Positions 1 to 7,898 of a stretch of DNA of 56,775 nt are shown one piece after another. The stretch spans positions 1 through 56,775 of the forward strand of contig CAKRNE010000016.1 in NCBI GenBank assembly GCA_934365945.1. Direction: 5' to 3'. The position numbers and the translations under genes were made by a program. Position 1 is the first letter of the stretch. Each line of letters starts with the position of its first letter. This stretch comes from an uncultured Agathobacter sp. GTDB lineage: Bacteria; Bacillota; Clostridia; Lachnospirales; Lachnospiraceae. The notes below the pieces were generated by a model. That model was not told where the DNA came from. It saw nothing but the letters and a program-made list of their open reading frames with translations, and made no database searches.

Positions 1-348
1 TTCAAAGGATAATCCGTTTAAGAAATATCTCGAATTTCTTAAAGAACTGGATGAGCTTAATCAGGATGAAGAGGTTTTCTGCAAAGGAATTGGAAGAGAG
101 TTTATCAGCCTGCTTGAAAACACCAGTATGTCAAAGGTGTATAAGATGCCTGTGCATTTTCTTTTGGAGTCGGGAAAAGGATTTTTTGTAAAAAAGATGG
201 TGCGGCAATCGGACTTAGAGAAGAGCTGAGACCGCTAATCGATAATCCGGTGATGATTTGTCAGATGAAGGATGTGATTGATTACAGGGCGATGGATTAT
301 TATCAGAGGAGATATAGGATGACGCAGGAAAATGGAGCTGTTATATGA
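1..348 (+). pseudogene. 3' end of an unrecognised gene, interrupted by a frameshift
   Basis: The window opens inside a gene. One frame (from base 2) reads about 75 codons, beginning SKDNPFKKYLEFL, and stops at 227-229. From about base 181 another frame reads on as IFCKKDGAAIGLREEL and ends at the TGA at 346-348, which overlaps the next start codon (ATGA). The two halves join naturally around 170-200, where there are T6 and A6 homopolymers, so a one-base deletion or a sequencing error there is the simplest explanation. The joined product has charged helical segments and a C-terminus rich in Tyr and Arg (DYRAMDYYQRRYR). I do not recognise the family. The 4-base overlap with the VOC gene suggests they share an operon. 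Confidence 0.5.
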
Positions 349-728
349 AGCTAAAAAACATATTAATAATAGTGGACAATATCGAAGAGTCAATCCACTT
401 CTATAACGAACTGTTTGGTCTTAATGTGATTTCGAGACAGGAAGGTAATGTAATAATGTCGGAGGGCCTTGTACTGCAGGATGCCGAAATATGGCAGGAA
501 AGCATGCAGATACAGACTATTCCATATAACAACAGGACAGAACTGTATTTTGAAGATAATGATATCGAAGGTGTAGTTAAAAAGCTGGAGTCAGGAAAGT
601 ATGCGTTCAGGTATGCTACAGAATTGACAGAACTTGACGGAGGACAGAAGCTTGTAAGATTTTATGATCCGTCCGGAAACATTATTGAGGTGCGTACACC
701 ATGGGATAAATTTGTGAATAGAGAGTGA
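345..728 (+). CDS. VOC-superfamily (glyoxalase/bleomycin-resistance fold) protein
   Basis: A 127-residue protein with the paired beta-alpha-beta-beta-beta modules of the vicinal oxygen chelate superfamily. The N-terminal module starts ILIIVDNIEESIHFYNELFGL, shown here only as its hallmark DNIEESIHFY stretch. The C-terminal module ends FYDPSGNIIEVRTPW, whose terminal Glu is the usual metal ligand. The length is typical for single-chain VOC proteins. Family members include lyases, dioxygenases and antibiotic-binding proteins, so the substrate cannot be assigned. The start overlaps the stop of the upstream frame, and the macrodomain gene follows after 7 bases, so the two are probably co-transcribed. 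No signal peptide or membrane segment is present. Confidence 0.8.
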   Translation: MKLKNILIIVDNIEESIHFYNELFGLNVISRQEGNVIMSEGLVLQDAEIWQESMQIQTIPYNNRTELYFEDNDIEGVVKKLESGKYAFRYATELTELDGGQKLVRFYDPSGNIIEVRTPWDKFVNRE

Positions 729-735
729 TTAGGAT

Positions 736-1269
736 ATGATAAGGACATTAAAAGGCGATATTACAAAAATTAGAGATGTGCAGGCTATTGTAAATGCTGC
801 AAACAACTCTCTTCTTGGCGGAGGTGGCGTGGATGGTGCGATTCACAGGGCAGCAGGACCGAAGCTTCTGGCAGAGTGCAGGACACTTCACGGATGTGAA
901 ACAGGAGAAGCAAAAATAACAAAAGCCTACAATTTACCATGCGATTATGTAATTCATACTGTTGGACCGATATGGAATGGAGGCAGAAATAGAGAAGAGG
1001 AGCTTCTTGCTAACTGCTATTTTAATTCTATGAAGTTGGCAATGGATAATGGAATCAGGTCTATTGCATTTCCTTCTATATCAACGGGAGTATATAGTTT
1101 TCCGGTGGAGCTTGCGGCAAAGATTGCGGTACGTACAGTTGCCAGATTTCTGCAGGAGAATCCGGGGCAGTTTGATTTAGTGGAATGGGTGCTGTTTGAT
1201 GCCCATACTGAATCGGTATATGAAGCAGAAGTGGACAGGATAATGATGACAAAATCAAAGGAAGTCTGA
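736..1269 (+). CDS. Macrodomain protein, probable O-acetyl-ADP-ribose deacetylase (YmdB-like)
   Basis: A 177-residue single macrodomain. The N-terminus carries [30 protein letters not shown], of which GDIT (adenine contact), the NAANN motif and the [10 protein letters not shown] loop are the family signatures. The Asn and Asp of that loop are the residues used by YmdB/MacroD enzymes. A second phosphate-binding loop, [11 protein letters not shown], sits near residue 115. These hydrolases remove O-acetyl from O-acetyl-ADP-ribose or mono-ADP-ribose from proteins. The gene lies 7 bases after the VOC gene on the same strand, with a short Shine-Dalgarno-like AGGA before the ATG. Assignment to the YmdB-type macrodomain is firm; the physiological substrate is not. 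Confidence 0.88.
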   Translation: MIRTLKGDITKIRDVQAIVNAANNSLLGGGGVDGAIHRAAGPKLLAECRTLHGCETGEAKITKAYNLPCDYVIHTVGPIWNGGRNREEELLANCYFNSMKLAMDNGIRSIAFPSISTGVYSFPVELAAKIAVRTVARFLQENPGQFDLVEWVLFDAHTESVYEAEVDRIMMTKSKEV

Positions 1270-1357
1270 CTGGTGTGGATTTGGTTAATCACTGAACAGT
1301 AACTAGGAACAAAGATTCGAATTATGAGGACTGGTAAATTTTTGGGGAGGTATTGCT

Positions 1358-1459
1358 ATGCCATACGATGGATACGGTGGAGATGAAGGATTTCCACATG
1401 ATGGAAAACAGGGAAGATGCAGTTATTATTTGGACAAAAAATTAAGAAGAAAGGTATAA
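1358..1459 (+). CDS. Small ORF, 33 residues, Gly/Tyr-rich N-terminus
   Basis: The ATG at 1358 sits 7 bases after a strong ribosome site, GGGGAGG at 1344-1350. It opens 33 codons starting MPYDGYGGDEGFPHDG and ending KKLRRKV. The acidic, Gly/Tyr-rich first half and basic tail do not match a family I know. It ends 13 bases before the deformylase-like gene, so it could be a short peptide translated from the same message or a remnant of a longer gene. The support is the ribosome site and spacing only. Confidence 0.35.
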   Translation: MPYDGYGGDEGFPHDGKQGRCSYYLDKKLRRKV

Positions 1460-1472
1460 CAGGAAGTAAATA

Positions 1473-1883
1473 ATGGTAAAGAAGATAATGCGTGATCCAC
1501 TGTTTCTTGCACAGAAATCAGTGGATGCTACAGAAGATGACAAACAGGTGGTTACGGATTTACTGGACACATTGAGAGCAAATCTTGACCATTGTGTTGG
1601 CATGGCAGCTAACATGATTGGCGTGAAAAAGAATATCATAGTGGTTGCGGCCGGACCATTCCAGTTTGCCATGATTAATCCGGTGATTATCGGAAAATCC
1701 GGAGCTTTTCAGACGGAGGAAGGCTGTCTTTCGCTGGATGGGGTGAGACCATGCACGAGATATAAAGAGATTGAAGTGGATTATCTCGACCAAAATTTCA
1801 AAAAGAAACATGGCAAATACACAGGATGGACAGCACAGATAATTCAGCATGAGGTGGATCATTGTAATGGGGTGGTTATATGA
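1473..1883 (+). CDS. Peptide deformylase family protein (divergent, 136 residues)
   Basis: All three deformylase motifs are recognisable: motif I as GMAANMIGV near residue 43, motif II as EEGCLSL near residue 83, whose Cys is a metal ligand, and motif III as HEVDHCNG at the C-terminus with both His ligands and the catalytic Glu. In classical enzymes motif I is GxGLAAxQ. Here the Gln that stabilises the oxyanion is replaced by Met. At 136 residues the protein is shorter than the usual 150-190 and lacks the C-terminal helix. The family removes formyl from nascent N-terminal Met using Fe2+. Such short forms recur in clostridia (recalled, not checked) and may be secondary deformylases. The start has no strong Shine-Dalgarno; AGGAAGTAA precedes it. 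Confidence 0.8.
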   Translation: MVKKIMRDPLFLAQKSVDATEDDKQVVTDLLDTLRANLDHCVGMAANMIGVKKNIIVVAAGPFQFAMINPVIIGKSGAFQTEEGCLSLDGVRPCTRYKEIEVDYLDQNFKKKHGKYTGWTAQIIQHEVDHCNGVVI

Positions 1884-2069
1884 GTGCTTTTCTGCTCAAG
1901 CCTTGGAATATGAATGTTTATGGATGTGTGATGGGGAAAGCTACGAAATGACTGTAGCTTTCACTGATGGACGTAAGCAAAAACAAAAGAAAAAGTCCCA
2001 AAATCAATGATTCAGGGCTTGAAATTATAGGAAGGATGGAAAAACGCAACAAGCTGGTTTAAATAGTTC

Positions 2070-2390
2070 ATGGATAAAATAAATACAACAGGAGTCATAG
2101 AACAAACAATTTACAGTGATACTGGAAATGTTATGTATATTGTGAATGTTGAAATAAATGGTAATATAGTTAAAGCACAATCTATTCATTATTCATCTAA
2201 AACAAAAAGTTTACCTGATGGGAAAATAGTTTCTGTGAATTATTGGGAAACACCCAAAGGAAATAGATTGGTTGAAATTTTAGATGAAAATATTGTTCCA
2301 TGCAAGAGTGATTTGTCAGGTGAGTTAAGAATATTGGCATTGTTTGGTATAATTGTAATTATTATTATCTGTGTTTTTATAATTAAATAA
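2070..2390 (+). CDS. Hypothetical protein with C-terminal membrane anchor
   Basis: A 106-residue protein. Residues 1-80 are predicted beta-rich (TTGVIEQTIYSDTGNVMYIV and similar alternation), and residues 85-105 form one hydrophobic helix (ILALFGIIVIIIICVFII) ending in Lys. It is therefore likely a single-pass, tail-anchored protein with its soluble part on the other side from the short C-terminus. The soluble part resembles small DUF3592-like membrane proteins only loosely. An in-frame TAG at 2064-2066 limits the start to 2070, yet there is no clear ribosome site, only AAGGATGG about 30 bases upstream. It stands alone between the deformylase-like and DegV genes. Function unknown. Confidence 0.6.
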   Translation: MDKINTTGVIEQTIYSDTGNVMYIVNVEINGNIVKAQSIHYSSKTKSLPDGKIVSVNYWETPKGNRLVEILDENIVPCKSDLSGELRILALFGIIVIIIICVFIIK

Positions 2391-2431
2391 TTAATAATTC
2401 AATAAATCAGTATCATATATTTATGCTGCAA

Positions 2432-2459
2432 TTGAAACAATAAAATAAGATAGTATAAT
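2432..2459 (+). promoter_or_regulatory. Sigma-A-type promoter for the DegV gene
   Basis: TTGAAA at 2432-2437, a 16-base spacer and TATAAT at 2454-2459. Transcription would start near 2466, about 45 bases before the DegV start. Confidence 0.6.
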
Positions 2460-2509
2460 AGAACAGAAAGAAAGGACAAAATGATTTTTGAAAGCCTGAA
2501 GGTGTTAAA

Positions 2510-3358
2510 ATGGTAAAAATTATATCTGACAGCACATGCGATCTGTCACAGGAAGTTTTAAAGAAATACGATATCGATATTATTCCTTTACATATAGTAA
2601 AAGGAAACAAAGAATTAGAAGACGGCCCGGCAATTGATATATCTGCATTATATAAATGGGCGGATGAAAATAAGACGACACCGAAGACTTCGGCACCATC
2701 CATAGAGACGGCTATGAACATTATGCGTCCATATATTGAGGCTGGCAGGGAAATTATCTGCTTCTCAATATCCGGCGAGATGTCAACATCCGGGAATGTA
2801 ATTCGGATGGCGGCGGAAGAACTGGAAGCAGAAGATGCGGTCACTGTAATTGATTCAAGAAATTTGTCAACGGGAATTGGTCTGCTTGTTGTGGAGGCTG
2901 CAATTATGGCAGCAGACGGTAAATCGCGTGAAGAAATCAGAAAAAGAATTTCTGAATTAATTCCAAAAGTCCGGGCTAGTTTTGTGGTTGATACACTTGT
3001 ATATCTTTACAGAGGTGGCAGATGTAGTGCTGTTTCCGCGTTAATCGGCGGAGCATTGGCGCTTCATCCTATGATTGTTGTGAAAGATGGAAAAATGGAT
3101 GCAAGCAAAAAATACCGCGGCAAAATCGGCAAGGTAATAAAGAATTATGCCCACGATTTAGAGGATGATATGAAAAATGCAATGCCGGACCGGGTATTTA
3201 TCACACATTCTGAATGCGATGAAAGCGTTGTTGATGAGGTAAGAGATTATATCGCTTCGCTTGGCATTTTCAAGGAAATTATAGAGACTAGAGCAGGTGG
3301 TGTGATTTCATCACATTGTGGACCGGGTACGCTTGGCGTTTTATTTATATCAAAATAA
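2510..3358 (+). CDS. DegV family fatty-acid-binding protein
   Basis: A 282-residue, full-length DegV protein. The N-terminal domain begins MVKIISDSTCDLS, the family signature. TSAPS at about residue 60 and SGEMSTSGN at about residue 90 form the lipid carboxylate site, and RGGRCS (about residue 167) and the C-terminal HCGPGTLGV complete it. DegV/FakB proteins bind a fatty acid and, where FakA kinase is present, present it for phosphorylation into phospholipid synthesis. No fakA is visible in this window, so the partner must be elsewhere. It acts in the cytoplasm. The start is preceded by GAAGGTG. The gene is monocistronic, with its own promoter and the CIRCE-controlled Hsp20 gene downstream. 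Confidence 0.92.
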   Translation: MVKIISDSTCDLSQEVLKKYDIDIIPLHIVKGNKELEDGPAIDISALYKWADENKTTPKTSAPSIETAMNIMRPYIEAGREIICFSISGEMSTSGNVIRMAAEELEAEDAVTVIDSRNLSTGIGLLVVEAAIMAADGKSREEIRKRISELIPKVRASFVVDTLVYLYRGGRCSAVSALIGGALALHPMIVVKDGKMDASKKYRGKIGKVIKNYAHDLEDDMKNAMPDRVFITHSECDESVVDEVRDYIASLGIFKEIIETRAGGVISSHCGPGTLGVLFISK

Positions 3359-3427
3359 TGCAATATATGCCCCGGTAAATAATAATTGCGGTGTGTCAAA
3401 AATAAATTATAAACAATTTATAAATTA

Positions 3428-3454
3428 TTAGCACTCTCTATTGACGAGTGCTAA
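3428..3454 (+). promoter_or_regulatory. CIRCE operator (HrcA binding site)
   Basis: A perfect match to the CIRCE consensus: TTAGCACTC at 3428-3436, nine bases, and GAGTGCTAA at 3446-3454. CIRCE binds the HrcA repressor and controls groESL and dnaK operons. Here it lies over the promoter of a lone Hsp20 gene. Confidence 0.95.
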
Positions 3455-3469
3455 TTTTGGGTGTATAAC
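3441..3469 (+). promoter_or_regulatory. Sigma-A-type promoter for Hsp20, overlapping CIRCE
   Basis: TTGACG at 3441-3446 lies inside the CIRCE spacer and right arm, and TATAAC follows at 3464-3469 after exactly 17 bases. HrcA bound to CIRCE would cover the -35 region. The leader of about 110 bases contains an 8-base inverted repeat, TCAAGAAC (3474-3481) with GTTCTTGA (3513-3520), and a smaller one inside it. Confidence 0.8.
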
Positions 3470-3584
3470 ATAGTCAAGAACAAAGGAAAGGAACAAAAAG
3501 CAAAGGCTTTGAGTTCTTGAAACATCCCGGTTCCAAAGAAACAGGTTGACACAGATTTTATAGATTAAGAAGGAGAGATGACTT

Positions 3585-4028
3585 ATGTTGATGCCTAGTA
3601 TTTTTGGAGAAAACTTATTTAACGATGATTGGATGGATTTTTCATTTCCTGATGTTGATAAGGTGCTTTATGGTAAACATGCAAAGAACGTTATGAAAAC
3701 AGATGTCAAGGAAACTGACAATAGCTACGAAGTGGATATAGATCTTCCGGGCTTTAAGAAAGACGAAATAGAAGCAAAGCTTGAGAATGGTTATCTGACC
3801 ATCAGTGCTTCTAAGGGGCTTGACAAGGAAGAGAAGGAAGAAAAGGATGGTAAGTACATCCGTAAGGAGCGCTATTCCGGTGCTATGAGCAGGTCTTTCT
3901 ATGTAGGTGATGAGCTGAAACAGGAAGATATCAAGGCAAAGTATGAGGATGGTATTCTTAAACTTTCAGTTCCGAAGAAGGAGCCAAAGAAGGTTGAGAC
4001 TACAAAACATATTGCTATTGAAGGATAA
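3585..4028 (+). CDS. Small heat shock protein, Hsp20/alpha-crystallin family
   Basis: A 147-residue small heat shock protein. Residues 1-35 are the variable N-terminal arm (MLMPSIFGENLFNDDW). The alpha-crystallin domain runs from about residue 38 (VMKTDVKETDNSYEVDIDLPG is the family start; DLPGFKKDEI is its hallmark) to about 138, and includes the GILKLSVPK motif. A short tail follows. Clostridial Hsp18 proteins have this size. It is an ATP-independent holdase that binds unfolding proteins. A GAAGGAGAG ribosome site precedes the ATG. Expression is controlled by HrcA through the overlapping CIRCE site, and the gene is monocistronic with its own terminator. Confidence 0.95.
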   Translation: MLMPSIFGENLFNDDWMDFSFPDVDKVLYGKHAKNVMKTDVKETDNSYEVDIDLPGFKKDEIEAKLENGYLTISASKGLDKEEKEEKDGKYIRKERYSGAMSRSFYVGDELKQEDIKAKYEDGILKLSVPKKEPKKVETTKHIAIEG

Positions 4029-4054
4029 ACTTAATTTAAATCATCTTATGAGAA

Positions 4055-4086
4055 GTCGCACAGGCCTATGGCCTGGGCGGCTTTTT
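4055..4086 (+). terminator. Rho-independent terminator after Hsp20
   Basis: A GC-rich hairpin, GTCGCaCAGGCC TAT GGCCTGgGCGGC (4055-4081), followed by T5. The next gene is convergent. Confidence 0.85.
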
Positions 4087-4110
4087 AAATTAAAATTATT
4101 ACAATTTGGA

Positions 4111-5817
4111 TTATAATTGGAAATTGCTGATATTTTGCGCGAGCATATCGGCAGTATTCCGCAGGTCTTCCGTGGAATTTTCGATATTGCGGAAGCTGTC
4201 AGCCATTTCTGATATAGCCGTATTGGTCTGGCTTGTGCCATCTGCATTTTGCTGCGCGATATCGGACAGAGTTTCGATAATGGCGATGATCTCGTTTCGT
4301 GCCTTCTCAAGCTCCGTTGTTTTTTTCTCAATGCTTCTAATGCGTTCGACAGAGGCATCGAGCTCGGTGATCACACCGCTTACTGCAGAGGAAGTGTTTT
4401 CAATATACTGATTTTGTTTGTCGATAACGGTACGTGTGCGTTCCATGGCTTCAACCACTTTCTCAGAATTGGCAATCAGCGTATTGACAATCTGCGCAAT
4501 ATTGCCACTGGCGGTATCCGATTGCTCCGCAAGCTTTTGGATTTCTGTTGCAACAACGCCAAATCCACGTCCGGCTTCACCGGCGCGTGCGGCTTCGATA
4601 CTGGCATTCAGTGACAGCAGATTCGTTTGTGCCGCAATCTCTGAGATAAATTGGGTTGCGGACTGAATATTTTGTGCGGAAGCGTTTGTCTGATTGGTCT
4701 GGTCAGCGATAACAGAGATAGCATTTTTCACTTCTTCGCTGATCTGTTTTAATTCTTCGATGGTAACGGCAGCCTTGTCACTGGCCTCTTTCATGGTGTC
4801 GGCACTCTCATTTAACTCATCTGCGGCAATTCCTGTTTCGGTAATCAGATTTCCCATGATCTGCACATTGGCAGAGGCATTCTGCGCATCCGCTGCCTGC
4901 TGGGTAGCTCCGTTTGTAATATTGGCTACGGTTGTCTGCATTGCATTGATGCCGGTATAGGTTTCATGGGATGTCTGTTCAAGAATGTCAGACGAATCCA
5001 CAAGCAGAGAAGTACTTTCTTTGATGCCTCTGATAATTTTTAAAAGCTCCGTTTGAAGATTTTCCACTGCGCGGGAAAGATCACCAATTTCATCGGTTCG
5101 TTTCAAAGCCTTGCGGTCGATTGCTGCGTGCAGATTACCGGAAGATACTTCCTGAACACTCTGAATGCTTCGGCGAAGCGCGCGTGTAATAGAGGTTGTA
5201 CATTTCTGTACGATAATGATGCAGATGATCATGGCTGCGATCACGATTGCGATGATTGTGTTGAGAATCCGCATAATGCTGTCGTGCGTCGGCTTTTTCT
5301 CGGCACCGGCAAATACCATACCAATCGGTGCGGAAGTATCATTCTTCTGGTAGACCGGTGTATAGTATCCATAGTAGATGGTTCCGTCGATGGATACGTT
5401 GGAGCTGAAGAAATCCTTACCTTTTTTCAGTACGATATCTGTAATTTTTTCTCCGGCAGGACTTCCAAGAATACGATTTCCATCGGAATCCAAGGCGGAG
5501 GTCATGATTCGTTTGTCGCCGTAAAAGAAAGTGACGTCCATTCCGGATTCTGCTTTAATTGTATCGACAAGGTTTTCCGACTGTGAGATGTCGTAGCTTC
5601 CCTTCCAGATGTCACCGTTGGTTGACTCTAAGTAGGATCCGGCATTCTGATCGTAGGCGGCTAAGGTTGCAACCGCAGTACCCTTGAGTGAGTTTTGAAC
5701 CTGACCAAGAATTGCATTCTGCACAAGTGTTGCCGCCAGTGTGATGATGATCCCACCAAGAAGAAGTAATGGAATGAGGGAACAAAACAGGATTTTTTTT
5801 CGTATTGTTAGTTTCAT
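4111..5817 (-). CDS. Methyl-accepting chemotaxis protein with single Cache sensor
   Basis: A 568-residue transmembrane chemoreceptor. TM1 spans about residues 8-30 (ILFCSLIPLLLLGGIIITLAA). An extracytoplasmic domain of about 150 residues has the Cache features ESGMDVTFFYG and YYGYYTPVY. TM2 lies at about 185-207, followed by HAMP (VSSGNLHAAID, DEIGDLSRAVENL) and a long coiled-coil signalling domain with the conserved hairpin tip [26 protein letters not shown]. Such receptors drive CheA kinase control of flagellar rotation. It starts 11 bases after the BMP lipoprotein gene, with a GGAGGCGC ribosome site, so both are probably on one mRNA. The likely reading is that the lipoprotein presents a ligand to this receptor. 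Confidence 0.93.
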   Translation of the reverse strand: MKLTIRKKILFCSLIPLLLLGGIIITLAATLVQNAILGQVQNSLKGTAVATLAAYDQNAGSYLESTNGDIWKGSYDISQSENLVDTIKAESGMDVTFFYGDKRIMTSALDSDGNRILGSPAGEKITDIVLKKGKDFFSSNVSIDGTIYYGYYTPVYQKNDTSAPIGMVFAGAEKKPTHDSIMRILNTIIAIVIAAMIICIIIVQKCTTSITRALRRSIQSVQEVSSGNLHAAIDRKALKRTDEIGDLSRAVENLQTELLKIIRGIKESTSLLVDSSDILEQTSHETYTGINAMQTTVANITNGATQQAADAQNASANVQIMGNLITETGIAADELNESADTMKEASDKAAVTIEELKQISEEVKNAISVIADQTNQTNASAQNIQSATQFISEIAAQTNLLSLNASIEAARAGEAGRGFGVVATEIQKLAEQSDTASGNIAQIVNTLIANSEKVVEAMERTRTVIDKQNQYIENTSSAVSGVITELDASVERIRSIEKKTTELEKARNEIIAIIETLSDIAQQNADGTSQTNTAISEMADSFRNIENSTEDLRNTADMLAQNISNFQL

Positions 5818-5828
5818 GTGCGCCTCCT

Positions 5829-7019
5829 CTATTCAACGACTGCAACGTTGCGGTAATACCAGTTGATTCCACCGGTAATCGTAGCGTCATCGAGTGTCGA
5901 GCCTTCTGAACCGACCGTATCTCCGGTGTTGGTTTCCAGAACACCGTCAAAGACATTGTTTTCTCCGCTTAAGATTGCAGCAGTGGCTTTGTCAACTTTT
6001 TCCTGTGTACCATCAGCGGCAAAGCCGGCAAGGTTTGTGATTCCGACAAGTCCTTCTGCCATACCACCGTAATAGTTGCTTCCGTCCCAGGTTCCGTTCA
6101 TAACGCTTTTGACAGCGGAAGTATAGTAGGCGCTCCAATTCCAGATCACGCTGGTCAGGCAGGAGTTAGGGGTTTCTTTACTCATATCAGAGTTGTAACC
6201 GATACCGTATACACCGCGATCCTGTGCAAGTGTCTGAGGATAGGCGGTGTCACAATGCTGTGCCATTACATCGCATCCCATATCAAGAAGCTGCTCGGAA
6301 GCCGCTTTTTCCTTATCCGCATCATACCAGCTGTTCGTGACAACAACATAGATTTTGGCGTCCGGATTGACCGATTCCACGCCGATGGCAAACGCATCGA
6401 TGCCTCCGGTTACTTCGGAGTTGGAAGAATCCTGAGCTGCGACATAGCCAATCTTATTACTTTTGGTATTCATTCCGGCAACAATACCACTTAGGTAACG
6501 CGCCTGATAGATACGGCCGAAATAGTTGTTAAAATTCTTTCCGTTTGACAGATAGCCGGTTCCGTGGGAAAAATATACATCCGGATATTGTTCCGCCATC
6601 TCGGAGGTTGTTTCCATGTATCCCCAGCTTGTGGTAAAGATGATCCTGCATCCGTCGTTGATACATTCTTTTATGGCTTCTTCTGTTGCGGCAGCGTCGC
6701 CGTCATCTACGATTTTGCGTTCAATCTGGTCGGAATTCAGACCAAGATTTTCCTGCATTCCCTGAATTCCGAGATCGTGGGTATAGGAATAGCCGCTTCC
6801 TTCGGATGGATCCGAGATATAAAGAACTCCTACTTTCATATCGTCCTTGGAAATATTGGTCTGTTTGGAATCCGATGTCTGGGCAGAAGCTTCGGTAGAA
6901 GTATAGCCTTCATTGGTAGCATAGTCATCGGGTGTCTGGGGTGAACTGCCTGCGCAGCCGGTCAATACCGCAGCTATTAAGAGAATTGCGGTACAGTTAC
7001 GAACGGTCTTTTGCCTCAT
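5829..7019 (-). CDS. BMP-family (PnrA/Med-like) substrate-binding lipoprotein
   Basis: A 396-residue lipoprotein. The signal peptide ends in the lipobox LTGC (Cys22) and is followed by a Ser/Thr/Gln-rich linker to about residue 58. The binding domain begins MKVGVLYISDPSEGSG and carries the BMP-family features QGMQENLG, IIFTTSWGYMET (hallmark FTTSWGY), the Tyr/Arg-rich segment YFGRIYQARYLSG, and SWYDADKEKAA. PnrA relatives bind purine nucleosides for ABC import. No permease or ATPase gene is adjacent. Instead the chemoreceptor gene follows at once, which suggests a sensory rather than transport role. AGGAGG precedes the ATG, and a promoter lies about 33 bases upstream. Confidence 0.9.
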   Translation of the reverse strand: MRQKTVRNCTAILLIAAVLTGCAGSSPQTPDDYATNEGYTSTEASAQTSDSKQTNISKDDMKVGVLYISDPSEGSGYSYTHDLGIQGMQENLGLNSDQIERKIVDDGDAAATEEAIKECINDGCRIIFTTSWGYMETTSEMAEQYPDVYFSHGTGYLSNGKNFNNYFGRIYQARYLSGIVAGMNTKSNKIGYVAAQDSSNSEVTGGIDAFAIGVESVNPDAKIYVVVTNSWYDADKEKAASEQLLDMGCDVMAQHCDTAYPQTLAQDRGVYGIGYNSDMSKETPNSCLTSVIWNWSAYYTSAVKSVMNGTWDGSNYYGGMAEGLVGITNLAGFAADGTQEKVDKATAAILSGENNVFDGVLETNTGDTVGSEGSTLDDATITGGINWYYRNVAVVE

Positions 7020-7052
7020 TCTGTGTACCTCCTACACGTAAGTCTTAAGATT

Positions 7053-7080
7053 ATTTTAGCAAAATGACGTAAAAAATCAA
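7053..7080 (-). promoter_or_regulatory. Promoter for the BMP-chemoreceptor operon
   Basis: On the minus strand TTGATT (7080-7075), a 16-base spacer and TAAAAT (7058-7053) lie about 33 bases before the BMP start codon. Confidence 0.5.
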
Positions 7081-7292
7081 TAAATTAAGACAAAAAATGG
7101 TAAAAATGTGAAAATTAGACAGTATTTCGACCTCATCATAAATAATTCGATTTTACATTTTGACAGTTTCTATAATTGTCAGGGCATCGCAAATATGTTG
7201 CTGGGACTTGAAGTTGTGTTTGTATTGGTTATAGCGGGTGCGGCTTTTTATAAGGGTATGCACTAAAAAAGGAACCTGCAAAAACAGATTCC

Positions 7293-7376
7293 TTAAATGA
7301 GGGTAAATTCGATGTAATCCGCAGCACGCATAATATCGTGTTCTGCGGTGGATGTGATATGAACCTGATAGCTCAT
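7293..7376 (-). pseudogene. Truncated RelE/ParE-type toxin remnant
   Basis: An ORF of 27 codons, MSYQVHITSTAEHDIMRAADYI plus EFTLI, matches the N-terminus of RelE/ParE toxins (beta strand, then an AEHDI helix) and then stops at TAA, about 70 residues short. Its ATG overlaps the upstream antitoxin stop as ATGA, the usual toxin-antitoxin arrangement. Nothing in the following 150 bases continues the fold clearly, so the toxin is dead. Confidence 0.55.
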
Positions 7377-7516
7377 CGGCTGCGGCGGCTCCTGATATCA
7401 GCCATAGCTTCGGAAAACGGTCTTGTATTGCCTGTGGCAATATCGTCCATTCCTTCCTTAATCTGGCTATATAATTCATAGCTGCTGGTCATTTCTTCGT
7501 AGGCTTCAACGCTCAT
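7373..7516 (-). pseudogene. Truncated Phd/YefM-type antitoxin remnant
   Basis: Forty-seven codons, beginning MSVEAYEEMTSSYELY and ending DIRSRRSR, resemble the C-terminal half of Phd/YefM antitoxins: the MSxEAYEEM helix followed by a toxin-binding tail with GNTRPFSEAM. The N-terminal DNA-binding half is missing. Just at the 5' edge lies an 11-base inverted repeat, CATAACAAAAT (7514-7524) with ATTTTGTTATG (7534-7544). It may be an old operator or the scar of the event that removed the N-terminus. The frame stays open upstream to about 7606 but with no antitoxin-like sequence. Confidence 0.5.
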
Positions 7517-7673
7517 AACAAAATTATATACAAATTTTGTTATGAAGTCAATGGATATAACATTAGTGTTAGAGATGCGGATGAGCTGAAGCGTGAAGAG
7601 ACACATAAAGAGTTCTTTTTGTGTATAGAAAAATGGGAATAATAGAACGGTAATAATATTTGTATTTTGCCCC

Positions 7674-7710
7674 TCAATCCGCTATACTATAGCTAAGTAT
7701 AGCGGATTGA
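7674..7710. repeat. Perfect 15-base inverted repeat
   Basis: TCAATCCGCTATACT (7674-7688), a 7-base loop ATAGCTA, then the exact complement at 7696-7710, followed by TACGTTTTTA. It could be a weak terminator, or one end of a decayed mobile element given the gene remnants on both sides. Confidence 0.6.
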
Positions 7711-7898
7711 TACGTTTTTACGAGGTCGCGCCGTTTCGCTCAAAAATTTTGAAATCAATTCCATTGTAGATATCGTCCATGATGAACAGTTTGGTTTTAC
7801 TGATGATGAGGCTATGCGCGATGAGGGCAGGTGCGATATTTTGGCATATGGCATTGCTTTTTGCAGGAAAAGGTGCAGGGATGTAGGAGAAAACATAA

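Noticed and set aside
4418..5586. Long open frames opposite the first chemoreceptor gene
   Set aside because: They follow the codon periodicity of the real gene on the other strand and have no family signature.
7195..7266. 23-codon hydrophobic ORF on the plus strand (VVFVLVIAGAAFYK)
   Set aside because: It lies opposite the decayed toxin region and has no ribosome site.
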